A stretch of 64,000 nucleotides of DNA, taken from contig NZ_BOSE01000004.1 of the NCBI RefSeq assembly GCF_018403185.1, forward strand, positions 434,001 to 498,000, written 5' to 3'. The translations under genes were made by a program, and so were the position numbers. Position 1 is the first letter of the stretch; the number at the start of each line of letters is the position of its first letter. Shown piece by piece: positions 51,937 through 60,624 of the stretch. The notes beneath the pieces are model-generated. The model did no database searches. It was not told where the DNA came from and saw only the letters and a program-made list of their open reading frames with translations. Source of the DNA: Paenibacillus montaniterrae. Its GTDB lineage: Bacteria; Bacillota; Bacilli; Paenibacillales; Paenibacillaceae.

Positions 51937-53853
51937 TTATTTGTTATCATGATTCAGCTCAAGCAGAAGCTTTTTGCTGCCTAGACGAGCTGCAAACGGA
52001 ATAAAAATGATATATGCCCCTACTAACAGCAGCACTGGAATGGTATAGATAAACGTATAATGAAAATGCAATGTAGTCTCAGGATCAATCAGGCTTAAAA
52101 CAAATGTTAGCAGTACTCCGAGTATAATGCCAAAAATGATTCCCGAAATCAGATAGGTCGTCACTTGCGTAACTATGAAACCAACAACTCCCCGCTTCTT
52201 CAATGAAATTGCGCGCAGCACTGCAATTTCTTTACGTTTCGCACGAATGTTATTAAATAGCGTTTGATATACAGCCAGCATAATGCTCAATAACATAGCT
52301 ACCAAAATAACGATAAAAATCGTCCAGCGCTGTAAAAACATGTCTTTGTTGCGTACAAGCTCCTCTTGCAGCGTGCTAATGACTAGCTCAGGGTAGTAGC
52401 TTTTAAGCGTTTCGAGCTTATAGAGCGCAGCTTCATCAGGCTTAGCCTGAATAAATGCTTTGGAGAATTTCGCATCAGGCTGCGTCATTTTCATAATACT
52501 CCAGTCTAAATAAGCATCCCCGTAAGTAGGCATCTGCTCAACAATCCCTTGCACTGTGACCTCCATTACAGGTATGGTTTGCTGGTACTCCTCTGAAAAA
52601 ACGCCAAGCAGCAGCTGTTCTCCCCTACTAACTCCAAGCCTTTCAGCAGCATGTTCACTTAGTACGACGCCGTCGCTGGAATATGCCGTATCAGCAGGCA
52701 ACAGGTCCAGATTTTCTAGCCGATTTAGCTGAACAAAAGCAGCATCAAAGGAATAGCTACCTGTTTCTGTCATCATTTCCATATGCGATAATGTACTAAC
52801 TGCAACAGCAGTTTGTTCACCTAATGTGCTATCAATTCTTTCTGTCAGCTCTGCTTGATCAAGCTTCGTATCCCAGCCTAGCTTGCTAGTTAGTATAATA
52901 TCTGTAACAAACTGCGAGCGTATATAACGCTCCCCGTTTAAATTGACGGAGTGCAGCAGCGTCGTACCAAACACGGTTATGATCATCAATGTACTAGTAA
53001 TTAGCATGATGAACGTATTGCGCTTCACCTGTGGCAGCATATGCTTCACGCTCAAATAAGGCACAGTTCCGAACAAATGCTTCAGCTTGGGAAGCAGGCG
53101 CGTCAGCAGCGACGTAAAGTAGATTGGAAACAGCATATACAGCCCTGTTATTAGAAAAAGTGCTGCGGCCAATACAGTACCGGCTGCTGGATTGATGTAC
53201 CCGCCGATAAAGGCAAGTAAAAGACTTAGAGCCACTAAGATACGCCCTGCTATTTTTCTTCCTTTACCAAAGCTGAAGTTTAGTCGTTCATTGTGCTGCA
53301 TAAATTTAAGCGGGAGTACATTTGAACAGCGGTAGGCTGGAGCAACCATAAATAGTTGAATAGCCAGCATACAGAGCAATGTAATAACGATCGCTTGCAA
53401 ATGATGAAAGCTGCTGGTTGCAAGATCAGAGCCTAGTAAAGTCGCTAGGTATGGCTGAAAGAAATGAAAGCTAAGCCATGAGACGATAAAGCCGACAGTT
53501 CCGCCTGTTACATTTAATATCGCGCTTTGACGCCACACGATATAAAATAACTGCTCAGAGGAAGCGCCTAACGCGCGCATAACCGCAAACTGGTGGTTGT
53601 TCCTGTAGATGTACATTTCAAAGTTGGCAATTATAACCATAGATACAACGATTACGACTAAAATAGACAGCACGATAATAAATCCATTAAGGGCAAGCAA
53701 ATCGCGCTTGGTTGCCTCATCAGTCTGTGCAGCAACACCAAACATCGTAACAATTAACGATACCGCCAATGCAATGCACAGAATGGAGGAAAGAACCATA
53801 TACTTATTGCTTTTAAACAGCTTGAACGCCACATCTTTTATCGTTGTGATCAT
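51937..53853 (-). CDS. ABC transporter permease, FtsX/MacB type
   Basis: 638-residue membrane subunit. The N-terminal helix (MVLSSILCIALAVSLIVTMF), a three-helix FtsX core near 55-170 (RNNHQFAVMRALGASSEQLF is the coupling segment), and two helices near 200-245 come first. A large extracellular domain (about 300-500) and a second FtsX core at the C-terminus (KRKEIAVLRAISLKKRGVVG) follow. It overlaps the ATPase gene by 4 bp. It is related in plan but not closely to the permease at 25151-27673. A role in export or in driving an extracytoplasmic enzyme is possible; the downstream metzincin makes the latter attractive but unproven. Confidence 0.85.
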   Translation of the reverse strand: MITTIKDVAFKLFKSNKYMVLSSILCIALAVSLIVTMFGVAAQTDEATKRDLLALNGFIIVLSILVVIVVSMVIIANFEMYIYRNNHQFAVMRALGASSEQLFYIVWRQSAILNVTGGTVGFIVSWLSFHFFQPYLATLLGSDLATSSFHHLQAIVITLLCMLAIQLFMVAPAYRCSNVLPLKFMQHNERLNFSFGKGRKIAGRILVALSLLLAFIGGYINPAAGTVLAAALFLITGLYMLFPIYFTSLLTRLLPKLKHLFGTVPYLSVKHMLPQVKRNTFIMLITSTLMIITVFGTTLLHSVNLNGERYIRSQFVTDIILTSKLGWDTKLDQAELTERIDSTLGEQTAVAVSTLSHMEMMTETGSYSFDAAFVQLNRLENLDLLPADTAYSSDGVVLSEHAAERLGVSRGEQLLLGVFSEEYQQTIPVMEVTVQGIVEQMPTYGDAYLDWSIMKMTQPDAKFSKAFIQAKPDEAALYKLETLKSYYPELVISTLQEELVRNKDMFLQRWTIFIVILVAMLLSIMLAVYQTLFNNIRAKRKEIAVLRAISLKKRGVVGFIVTQVTTYLISGIIFGIILGVLLTFVLSLIDPETTLHFHYTFIYTIPVLLLVGAYIIFIPFAARLGSKKLLLELNHDNK

Positions 53854-54611
53854 ACACCCGCTTCCTCCAGCATTGCTTTCGTTTTTGCTAGAATTCTATC
53901 AAGATCTCGCCCGTCCTGCGTGCATACATACTCGTCTACAGCTTGACCATCATGAAAAAAGAGCACTCGATCCGCCTGTGATGCAACATATGCATCATGC
54001 GTCACTACGATCATGCTTTGTCCTTTGCTCTGCTTCATATTTTTTATAATCACAAGGATATCTGTGCTAGTGTTGTAGTCCAAATTGCCTGTTGGCTCAT
54101 CCGCCAGCAGTAGTGGGGGTGATGAGATCAACGCTCTGCCTATAGCTACCCGCTGCTGCTGCCCCCCTGAAAGCTCTACAGGACGATGCTTTCTCCATTC
54201 TATCAATCCAAGCGCATCAATCATCCCGTTGACTTCCTTCTTAATGATCGTCTCGTCCATATTTTTCAGCACGAGCGGCAACGCAATATTGTCCTCTACC
54301 GATAAGTCCTTAAGCAAATGGTACGATTGAAAAATAAAGCCTACATTTTCACTACGATACTGAGTAGCCTTGGGCTCATCAAGCAGTTCTGTAACCTCTT
54401 GACCATTTAGTATAATATTGCCGCTATCTGGCGTATCCATCGCACCTAGAATGTTTAGCAGCGTGCTTTTGCCTGAGCCGCTAGTTCCCATAATCGCCAA
54501 CATTTCTCCCTTTTGCACATCAAATGAAACCTGTTTAAGCGCTTGGACCGAATGATTTAACATTTGATACGACTTGCAAAGTGCGCGAACCGATAAAACA
54601 AACTCTCTCAT
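53850..54611 (-). CDS. ABC transporter ATP-binding protein (LolD/MacB type)
   Basis: 253-residue cytosolic ATPase with Walker A GTSGSGKST, Q-loop FIFQSYHLLKDLSV, signature LSGGQQQRVAIGRAL, Walker B LLLADEPTGNLDYN and H-loop VVTHDAYVAS. ATG 54611 follows GGGGGATTCT. First gene of the permease-lipoprotein-metzincin set. Confidence 0.93.
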   Translation of the reverse strand: MREFVLSVRALCKSYQMLNHSVQALKQVSFDVQKGEMLAIMGTSGSGKSTLLNILGAMDTPDSGNIILNGQEVTELLDEPKATQYRSENVGFIFQSYHLLKDLSVEDNIALPLVLKNMDETIIKKEVNGMIDALGLIEWRKHRPVELSGGQQQRVAIGRALISSPPLLLADEPTGNLDYNTSTDILVIIKNMKQSKGQSMIVVTHDAYVASQADRVLFFHDGQAVDEYVCTQDGRDLDRILAKTKAMLEEAGV

Positions 54612-54854
54612 AGAATCCCCCACTCCCTACTCTCTCTTTTCTATCGAACTATAATTACTGCTTTTTCCAAGAAGTGTAACTAATATAGCTGAATATTCTG
54701 AAATTTTCAACAGCTATTTCCAATTTTTTGAGCTATATATTGCTTCTATATATGGTAAATACATTCCATTTGTATTATACTGAGCCTAAAGATAGATTCG
54801 CATTGTGAAATCAAGTTTCATCAAATGAAACTTGAAGTAAGGAGGCAAATAGAA

Positions 54855-55247
54855 ATGTCCACTTTTTCTTTCTCTGGTATTGATCATATTCAGCTTGCTG
54901 CCCCTCAAGGCTGCGAGACTGACGCTCGCCGTTTTTTTGGAGAGCTGCTAGGCTGGAAGGAGATCGCCAAGCCGGAGCCGTTAAGGCAGCGAGGCGGAGT
55001 TTGGTTTCAATGTGGCGTGCATGAGGTGCATATTGGCGTGCAGCAAAACTTCATCCCCGCTGCTAAAGCTCATCCTGCATTCGCGGTTCGCAGCCTGCAG
55101 GCTTTGCGTCAGCATTTGCAGCAGAATGAAATTGCCATTGTGGATGATGATGCTCGCTCGGAGCAAGGGATAAGCCGCTTTTATGTTAATGATCCGTTTG
55201 GCAATCGGCTCGAGTTTCTTGAGCAGGTATCGCCTTTAGATCAATGA
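54855..55247 (+). CDS. VOC (glyoxalase/bleomycin resistance) family protein
   Basis: 130-residue metal-binding VOC domain. It starts STFSFSGIDHIQLAAPQGCE with His in IDHIQLAA, then VHEVHIGVQ and FYVNDPFGNRLEFLEQ, where the Glu of LEFLE is a usual ligand. The single-domain dimer form is common among small detoxifying or ring-cleaving enzymes; substrate unknown. ATG 54855 follows AAGGAGG. It is monocistronic, with a bidirectional terminator after it. Confidence 0.88.
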   Translation: MSTFSFSGIDHIQLAAPQGCETDARRFFGELLGWKEIAKPEPLRQRGGVWFQCGVHEVHIGVQQNFIPAAKAHPAFAVRSLQALRQHLQQNEIAIVDDDARSEQGISRFYVNDPFGNRLEFLEQVSPLDQ

Positions 55248-55279
55248 TGCAACCTATTTATCGCAAATATACCGTCACA

Positions 55280-55328
55280 AAAAAGTCTAGGGCGCGTCTC
55301 TCCTAACGAGACATGCCCTAGACTTTTT
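55280..55328. terminator. bidirectional terminator
   Basis: AAAGTCTAGGGC-gCGTCTC/GAGACaT-GCCCTAGACTTT between converging genes. Confidence 0.9.
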
Positions 55329-55346
55329 CTTGTTGATACAACCCGT

Positions 55347-56396
55347 TTACTTGACCATGGCCTCTCCAAGCGCCTCGATCCCGTAAGTATGACTTAAAGG
55401 ACCATAGGCAAGCGCCAGCTCGCCGTTAATACGGTATACATGCTCTGACTTCACCGCATTCAACTGCTTCCATACCTCGCTGCTGCTTTCCCATTCATCG
55501 GTTATCGCAGCTAGCGATGTATCGAACATATTGAAGTAGCCAAGCACCAGATGATCAGGATTCAACTCGCTCAAGCCTTCCAAAGAAAGCTGCGCGCCTT
55601 CTGTGCCTAATTCACCTTCAAGCGGCTGCAAGCCCAAGCCTTCGTAGTAGAGCGTCAAGTAATTGCTGCCCTGCAGCCATGCGGCATTGTTGCGAACCTG
55701 CAAAAAGGCTACCGTTCCTTCAACATTAGCCAACGCCTGCTTCGTCTCTTCTACTTTGGCATTAAAGTCGGCAATAAATTTCTCTGCAGCATCCTCTTGC
55801 CCCAATATTTCGCCAAACGCCGTCACTAAAGGCTTCCAGTCGGACCATACGTTCACTTTCTCCTCATCGATCACCACGGTCGTAGCAATTTTGTCCAGCT
55901 GCTCGATAATCGCCGCGTTCGTCTGATTTCCCGCGATAATCAAATCCGGATCATAGGCAAGCAGCTCTTCCATATCCACCTCGGTGTTTTCACCGACAAA
56001 TGTCCAATCGTCCAGCTTGTCTACATATGGCTTGTACGCTTCGCTCTCCATAGCCGTATGCTCGCGGCCGAATGGCGATACAAGCGCCAGAGATGGCAGG
56101 TCAAATAGCAGGATGGAATCTGCATAGCCCCAATGGACGACCGCTACCTTTTGCGGAGCCTGCTCAATTACGACCTCACCTTTTGCCCCATTATAGGTGC
56201 GTGGGAATTGTGCAGCTTGATTCGTTTGTGATGCTTCATTATCGCTTGCGTTATTTGCTGTATCATTTGCAGGCGCTTGATTGCTGCTGTTAGAGCTGTT
56301 ATTGCCGCCAGTGGCCTGATTTTGCGTATTTCCGCCGCAGCCAGCCAACAACATAATGATGATTAGCAGCAGCATTCCGTACATCGATTTCTTCAT
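55347..56396 (-). CDS. iron-siderophore ABC transporter substrate-binding lipoprotein
   Basis: Lipid-anchored receptor of the FecB/FhuD class (PF01497 fold). The 349-residue protein has lipobox LLAGCGGN (Cys near 20) and an Asn/Ser/Gln-rich linker (about 22-62). The binding domain has PQKVAVVHWGYADSILLF, DPDLIIAGNQTNAAIIEQL, VAFLQVRNNAAWLQG and LSELNPDHLVLGYFN. ATG 56396 follows GGGTGGATG. A Fur box lies 30-50 bp upstream and an AraC regulator gene precedes it, as in Btr-type systems where the regulator senses the siderophore. No permease or ATPase genes are adjacent, so it must use partners encoded elsewhere. Confidence 0.9.
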   Translation of the reverse strand: MKKSMYGMLLLIIIMLLAGCGGNTQNQATGGNNSSNSSNQAPANDTANNASDNEASQTNQAAQFPRTYNGAKGEVVIEQAPQKVAVVHWGYADSILLFDLPSLALVSPFGREHTAMESEAYKPYVDKLDDWTFVGENTEVDMEELLAYDPDLIIAGNQTNAAIIEQLDKIATTVVIDEEKVNVWSDWKPLVTAFGEILGQEDAAEKFIADFNAKVEETKQALANVEGTVAFLQVRNNAAWLQGSNYLTLYYEGLGLQPLEGELGTEGAQLSLEGLSELNPDHLVLGYFNMFDTSLAAITDEWESSSEVWKQLNAVKSEHVYRINGELALAYGPLSHTYGIEALGEAMVK

Positions 56397-56426
56397 CTGT
56401 AAACATCCACCCTTGTCTCTTTATAT

Positions 56427-56445
56427 GATAACAATTCTCATTATC
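56427..56445. promoter_or_regulatory. Fur box before the siderophore-binding protein
   Basis: GATAACAATTCTCATTATC matches the 19-bp Fur consensus GATAATGATAATCATTATC at 15 positions and is flanked by T and A to give TGATAAC...CATTATCA. It lies 31 bp from the start codon. Confidence 0.75.
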
Positions 56446-56513
56446 AGTAAATACAATAGCATTACTGCCGTTAAATGAGAATAGAGAATTTCCTGCAACG
56501 ATGATGGACGATT

Positions 56514-57332
56514 TCATTTCGCGCTTTGCATCACTTGGCTTGGCGGTGTTCCTTTATGTTTCTTATACAAGCGGCTGAAATAATAAGGATCGTGATAGCC
56601 TACACTCCGCGCTACAGCCGCAACTGTATATTGGCCTGTCATCAGCATTGCCTGTGCCTGATCCATCCGATATTGTATTAAGTAATCAATTGGCGCAATC
56701 CCTGCAAATTTTTGAAACAACGCCGAAAAATATTTCGGCTTAAGCTGGCAGCGATCTGCAGGCTGCTTTAAGGTTAGCGGCTCCATATAATGAGCTTGGA
56801 TGAACTGCAGCATTTCCTCCATCACCGGATAAAGCTGACCGTTTTGCTGCTGTCGCTCCGCTTGCAGCAGCAGGCTGACAATGCGGTAAAACAGTGACTT
56901 TTTCTCTAGCTGTCCAATTGCCCCAGGCCTTTGCGCCGCATGCAGTAGCTGCTCCATAAGCTGATGCAGCAGCGGATCACATGTCTTGCCCAGTTGCGTT
57001 ACATCGGCTAGCAGTTGTGCTTCCTGCATGTCCAAATTTTCTGGCATATAGTGCAGCAAGCAATATTCGAACCCTTCGCTTCCAACCTCGATTTCCAAAT
57101 GCATATTGTAGCCGCCTATTAAAGACGCCCCGGCAGATAACGGAATCGAACGCGAGCCATTGAAGGTGAAGGTAGCTTCTCCCTTTAAACCGATCACAAC
57201 GCCGCAGCGAGTGGTCGGCTTGTCGATATGTCCGCGGTATACTCCGTTTGGCTCAAGATAGGTTCGATAAATGCCCTCAACGTAAAACGGAGCCTGTAAA
57301 AAAGCTTGTGCCAGCGCCTCGTAACGTTCCAT
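56514..57332 (-). CDS. AraC-family regulator next to siderophore receptor
   Basis: 272-residue regulator. The N-terminal cupin-like domain has GVVIGLKGEATFTFNGSRSIPL (cited in parts: GLKGEATFTFNG, PLSAGASLIGGYN). The C-terminal AraC DNA-binding domain spans about 165-270, with PADRCQLKPKYFSALFQKFAG as first and TVAAVARSVGYHDPYYFSRLYKKH as second helix-turn-helix. ATG 57332 follows GTGAGGA. It lies 117 bp upstream of the siderophore-binding protein on the same strand. By analogy with Btr it may activate that gene when iron is low and ligand present; this is inference from arrangement. Confidence 0.88.
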   Translation of the reverse strand: MERYEALAQAFLQAPFYVEGIYRTYLEPNGVYRGHIDKPTTRCGVVIGLKGEATFTFNGSRSIPLSAGASLIGGYNMHLEIEVGSEGFEYCLLHYMPENLDMQEAQLLADVTQLGKTCDPLLHQLMEQLLHAAQRPGAIGQLEKKSLFYRIVSLLLQAERQQQNGQLYPVMEEMLQFIQAHYMEPLTLKQPADRCQLKPKYFSALFQKFAGIAPIDYLIQYRMDQAQAMLMTGQYTVAAVARSVGYHDPYYFSRLYKKHKGTPPSQVMQSAK

Positions 57333-57547
57333 TTGCAGTCCTCACTCTCCGTCAGCATGATGTCTTTATTGTAGCTTGTTTCAAGCTTTAAGTCAGCAGG
57401 TCTGCATCGTCGCCAAAGCAACGCGAGAAACGGGAAAGCAACAAAAACAGGGGAATTGTCTGAGTTAGTGCTAGCAACTCCCTGCATATTTATTATTTTT
57501 AGTTGATAGTAATCTCTCCAAGTGATTGGTCGCTAGTGTCAGGTCGC

Positions 57548-58273
57548 TCAAGACAATATTGGAGTTACATATAATTGAATCGCACTTAGGTGGGCTCCAT
57601 TCATTAGTCCATTTGGAAAATATCCGTTTGCCACCGAAAATGAAATGGAATGATCTTGAGTAGCGGTAAATGTATCTACTAAATTTATGATTTGTTCTTG
57701 AGGTGTACCAACTGCATTACTAATTCGAATGACAGGATAATAATGACTATAGGTATCGGTACCATAAAAGAAAAATTGAGGTCCCCAGTCACCAATACTA
57801 ATAATATCGAGACTCATTTTAGTGAATATTTCCATTTTATATTTTTGCCCAACAATAAGATCATCGCCGAATGTTTGGTTAAATACGCTTTGTTGTGTAA
57901 GAGCATCAAGACCTAAATTATAATCAAAATTTGAGAAAATATAGAGTCTTCCGTATCCTGCTGCCATTCCAGTTGGACCTTGCGGACCGGTCGGACCAGT
58001 ATCTCCTTGCGGACCAGTATCTCCTTGCGGGCCAGTATCTCCTTGCGGGCCAGTATCTCCTTGCGGACCAGTATCTCCTTGCGGACCAGTATCTCCTTGC
58101 GGACCAGTATTTCCTTGCGGACCAGTGGAACCCGGTACTCCCGTTGGGCCCGTCGCACCGTTAAACCCATTTTGTCCGTTAAGTCCTCTCGATCCAGTAG
58201 GCCCAGTTGGGCCAGTTGGGCCAGTTGGGCCGCTCTCCTGTTCGGCTTGCAATTTTTCATTCTCTGTTGTCAT
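57548..58273 (-). CDS. collagen-like protein 1 (exosporium/BclA style)
   Basis: Surface filament protein of 241 residues. A short polar N-terminus ([14 protein letters not shown]) leads into a Gly-X-Y stalk (about 15-103) rich in GPTGPT and with seven GPQG(D/N)T repeats encoded by an 18-bp tandem repeat. A C-terminal beta domain of about 135 residues ([14 protein letters not shown] to LYVTPIL) should form the trimeric head. ATG 58273 is chosen because it is conserved in the second copy, where the codon two earlier is GTG. The stalk and upstream region match the gene at 58698-59510 but the head does not. Spore surface location is inferred. Confidence 0.85.
   Translation of the reverse strand: MTTENEKLQAEQESGPTGPTGPTGPTGSRGLNGQNGFNGATGPTGVPGSTGPQGNTGPQGDTGPQGDTGPQGDTGPQGDTGPQGDTGPQGDTGPTGPQGPTGMAAGYGRLYIFSNFDYNLGLDALTQQSVFNQTFGDDLIVGQKYKMEIFTKMSLDIISIGDWGPQFFFYGTDTYSHYYPVIRISNAVGTPQEQIINLVDTFTATQDHSISFSVANGYFPNGLMNGAHLSAIQLYVTPILS
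57985..58128 (-). repeat. 18-bp tandem repeats in collagen gene 1
   Basis: Repeats of CCAGTATCTCCTTGCGGA (plus strand), coding for GPQGDT on the minus strand. Such arrays change length by slippage. Confidence 0.85.
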
Positions 58274-58669
58274 ATCCATCTAACTCCTTTGCCTTTAAAT
58301 GGGACTTGCTATTCGTCCAGGCAGATCACAATAGCTGACTGTTCAGTTAAAGCAAGGTTACGCTACAGCGTTCTGTTAATCTGACTTGTACACATTATTC
58401 ATATGACAAGCTACCTGATTAAGTGTGGGGGAAGCACCACTGAAGCTTAAATATGCTTATCCCTAGCTGACCGTTAGCTCTATCATTGGACATAAAAAGT
58501 GCTGACCCTCTAAGCTTAGATTCTGCAATCCAAGTTTGAGGGTCAGCACCAATAGGATATTTTTGGTCCAATCTTCATTTAATAGTGTAACGAACGATGT
58601 TACACCTATTTTGACAACAAACCGAGCTGCAACCTTAGCTTCTAATCGGCTCCGAGCTCACGACTCCAT
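58274..58669. repeat. duplicated intergenic block upstream of collagen gene 1
   Basis: About 280 bp (58274-58552) match 59511-59789 at more than 90% identity by eye, including the terminator. A further stretch, 58635-58669, matches 59811-59846, the 3' end of the ABC permease gene: it is a dead remnant of that gene's end. Between them 58577-58634 holds extra sequence with a palindrome GTGTAAC-gaacgat-GTTACAC (58585-58605). Confidence 0.88.
58495..58552 (-). terminator. terminator of collagen gene 2 (duplicated copy)
   Basis: GTGCTGACCCTCAAACTTGG...CTAAGCTTAGAGGGTCAGCAC followed by TTTTTATG on the minus strand; copy of the hairpin at 59733-59789. Confidence 0.85.
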
Positions 58670-58697
58670 CAACATGCTCTCCCTGACTATGGATCTA

Positions 58698-59510
58698 CTA
58701 AGTCAAAGCCACGAATGATATACTCGCAGAAGGAATAGAAATAAGCGGGGTGGTATAAGAAAATAAACTCGTTGCAGCTCCAATATCGGTCAGTCTTAAT
58801 CTCACGGAGATTCCACCATTCACGATGGAAGTCCCGCTCAGCAGCTGTATGTGGCCAGAATAAGTGTCCGTACAGACATTGGTTGCTGAATATAATTTAC
58901 TTTGTGCATCATCATTTGGAGCAAGCCCTACAAATGGACGCCCGCCCTGATTACCAGCAGCGGTTATGTGAACATGAAAAGTAACCAGGAAGATATGATT
59001 CGCGCTCAAAGTAAAGATGGACCCTGTTTCGTCAAGGGTTACCAACTGATTTACCCCCAGATCATTATCGACTTCAAACCCGGTAAAATTACCAATACCA
59101 CTATACCACTGTTCTAAGCTCGTACTAAACGACTTGAACTGACTTAAGCCCGGTGTAAACCCGACTGGGCCGGTCGGACCCGCGTTCCCTTGCGGACCGG
59201 TCGGACCAGTATCTCCTTGCGGGCCAGTATCTCCTTGCGGACCAGTATTTCCTTGCGGACCAGTATCTCCTTGCGGACCAGTATTTCCTTGCGGGCCAGT
59301 ATCTCCTCGCGGACCAGTATCTCCTCGCGGACCAGTATCTCCTCGCGGACCAGTATCTCCTCGCGGACCAGTGGAACCTGTTACTCCCGTTGGGCCCGTC
59401 GCACCGTTAAACCCATTTGTTCCGTTAAGGCCTCTCGGGCCAGTAGGCCCAGTTGGGCCAGTTGGGCCGATCTCCTGTTCGGCTTGCAATGTTCCATTCT
59501 CTGTTGTCAT
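58698..59510 (-). CDS. collagen-like protein 2 (exosporium/BclA style)
   Basis: 270-residue paralogue of the protein at 57548-58273. It has the same N-terminus ([14 protein letters not shown]) and stalk (about 15-125), with [12 protein letters not shown] and GPQGDT triplets. Its C-terminal head is unrelated: about 140 residues ([20 protein letters not shown] to [13 protein letters not shown]) with a beta-sandwich look like BclA or C1q heads. ATG 59510 lies 10 nt after AAAGGAG. It is placed between the first collagen gene and the ABC permease, with terminators on both sides. Trimeric surface fibre is the expected form; spore location is inferred. Confidence 0.85.
   Translation of the reverse strand: MTTENGTLQAEQEIGPTGPTGPTGPRGLNGTNGFNGATGPTGVTGSTGPRGDTGPRGDTGPRGDTGPRGDTGPQGNTGPQGDTGPQGNTGPQGDTGPQGDTGPTGPQGNAGPTGPVGFTPGLSQFKSFSTSLEQWYSGIGNFTGFEVDNDLGVNQLVTLDETGSIFTLSANHIFLVTFHVHITAAGNQGGRPFVGLAPNDDAQSKLYSATNVCTDTYSGHIQLLSGTSIVNGGISVRLRLTDIGAATSLFSYTTPLISIPSASISFVALT
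59208..59371 (-). repeat. 18-bp tandem repeats in collagen gene 2
   Basis: Repeats of CCAGTATCTCCTYGCGGA coding for GP(Q/R)GDT. The first half uses CTTGCGG (Gln), the second CTCGCGG (Arg), suggesting two local expansions. Confidence 0.85.
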
Positions 59511-59789
59511 ATCCACCTAACTCCTTTGCCTTTAAATGGGACTTGCTATTCGTCCAGGCAGATAACATTAGCTTTCTGTTCAGTTAAAGCAAGGTTCCGC
59601 TACAGCGTTCTGTTAATCTGACTTGTACACACTATTCATATGACAAGCTATCTGATTAAGTGTGGGGCAAGCACCACTGAAGCATAAATATGCTTAACCC
59701 TAACTGACTGTTAGCTCTTTTATTGAACATAAAAAGTGCTGACCCTCAAAGATTAGATTCGGCAATCCAAGCTTTGAGGGTCAGCACCC
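59511..59789. repeat. duplicated intergenic block upstream of collagen gene 2
   Basis: Original or sister copy of 58274-58552. It holds the collagen gene's promoter region and the permease terminator (59733-59789, GTGCTGACCCTCAAAG/CTTTGAGGGTCAGCAC, then T5). A CATATGAATA motif about 130 bp before the start resembles a sporulation -10 but is not firm. Confidence 0.8.
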
Positions 59790-59811
59790 ATACGATATTT
59801 TTGGTCCAACG

Positions 59812-60588
59812 TTAGCGTCTGATTGGCTCCGAGCTCACGACTCCATAGCGGTAGAGCAGCTTTTTGCCTAACAGTCCAACCAGGCGATCTGTGAAGAAAC
59901 CAATCAGCCCCAGGCAAATTAAGCCGACAAAAATCCAGTCGGTGCGGAAAAACAGCCGTGAATTCCAGATCAGGTAGCCCAGTCCTTCATTGGCAGCAAT
60001 CATTTCTGCGCCAATGATCGCCATATACGATGTACCCATTGCCAAACGAATGCCTGTAAACATATACGGCACTGTAGCTGGAATTACGACATAGATTAAA
60101 ATTTGCCACTCGGATGCGCCAAGACTCCGCGCGGCACGCACTTTGTCTTCTTCTACTGCCAACACGCCTGTCAATGTATTCATCATCACAATAAACAGAG
60201 TTGCATACATAATTAGCGCAATTTTCGACTGCTCGCCTATGCCAAACCATACAAGAAACAGCGTAATGAAAGCAATCGGCGGAATAAAACGAATAAAATT
60301 AAGAAATGGCTCGGCAAATACACGCACAATCGCTACGCGGCCAATGATTAGTCCGAGTGGAATCGCAATCAGGCTGCCCAGTACCCAGCCAACAAAGACG
60401 CGATAAAAGCTGATGCCGATATAGCTCAGCAATGAGCCGTCCTCGAGCAGTTCAACTGCACCGTTCCATGTCGCAACAGGACCTGGAATAATATCAGGCC
60501 CATAAATGCCTGCCGCGATTTGCCATACGGCAATGACGAACAACCACAGCAATACAACCGAGACCCATTTATGTGTGAGCAGTTTCAT
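59812..60588 (-). CDS. ssuC: sulfonate/nitrate/taurine-type ABC permease
   Basis: 258-residue membrane subunit with six helices. It has the BPD loop DKVRAARSLGASEWQILIYVVIPATVPYMFTGIR (cited in parts: VRAARSLGASEWQ, IPATVPYMFTGIR) and IGAEMIAANEGLGYLIWNSR, typical of SsuC/TauC. ATG 60588 is favoured, with AAAGGG 9 nt upstream; ATG 60597 abuts that site. It is the last gene of the operon with the arylsulfotransferase. The last 35 bp were copied in the collagen duplication. Confidence 0.88.
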   Translation of the reverse strand: MKLLTHKWVSVVLLWLFVIAVWQIAAGIYGPDIIPGPVATWNGAVELLEDGSLLSYIGISFYRVFVGWVLGSLIAIPLGLIIGRVAIVRVFAEPFLNFIRFIPPIAFITLFLVWFGIGEQSKIALIMYATLFIVMMNTLTGVLAVEEDKVRAARSLGASEWQILIYVVIPATVPYMFTGIRLAMGTSYMAIIGAEMIAANEGLGYLIWNSRLFFRTDWIFVGLICLGLIGFFTDRLVGLLGKKLLYRYGVVSSEPIRR

Positions 60589-60624
60589 CTCCCTCATCCC
60601 TTTCTCTCTATCGGAAATTCAAGC

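Noticed and set aside
57931..58384. Antisense open frames opposite the collagen repeats with Ser-Ile-Ser-Leu-Arg repeats (also 59190-59621)
   Set aside because: They are mirror images of the 18-bp Gly-X-Y repeats; no start site and no conserved ends.
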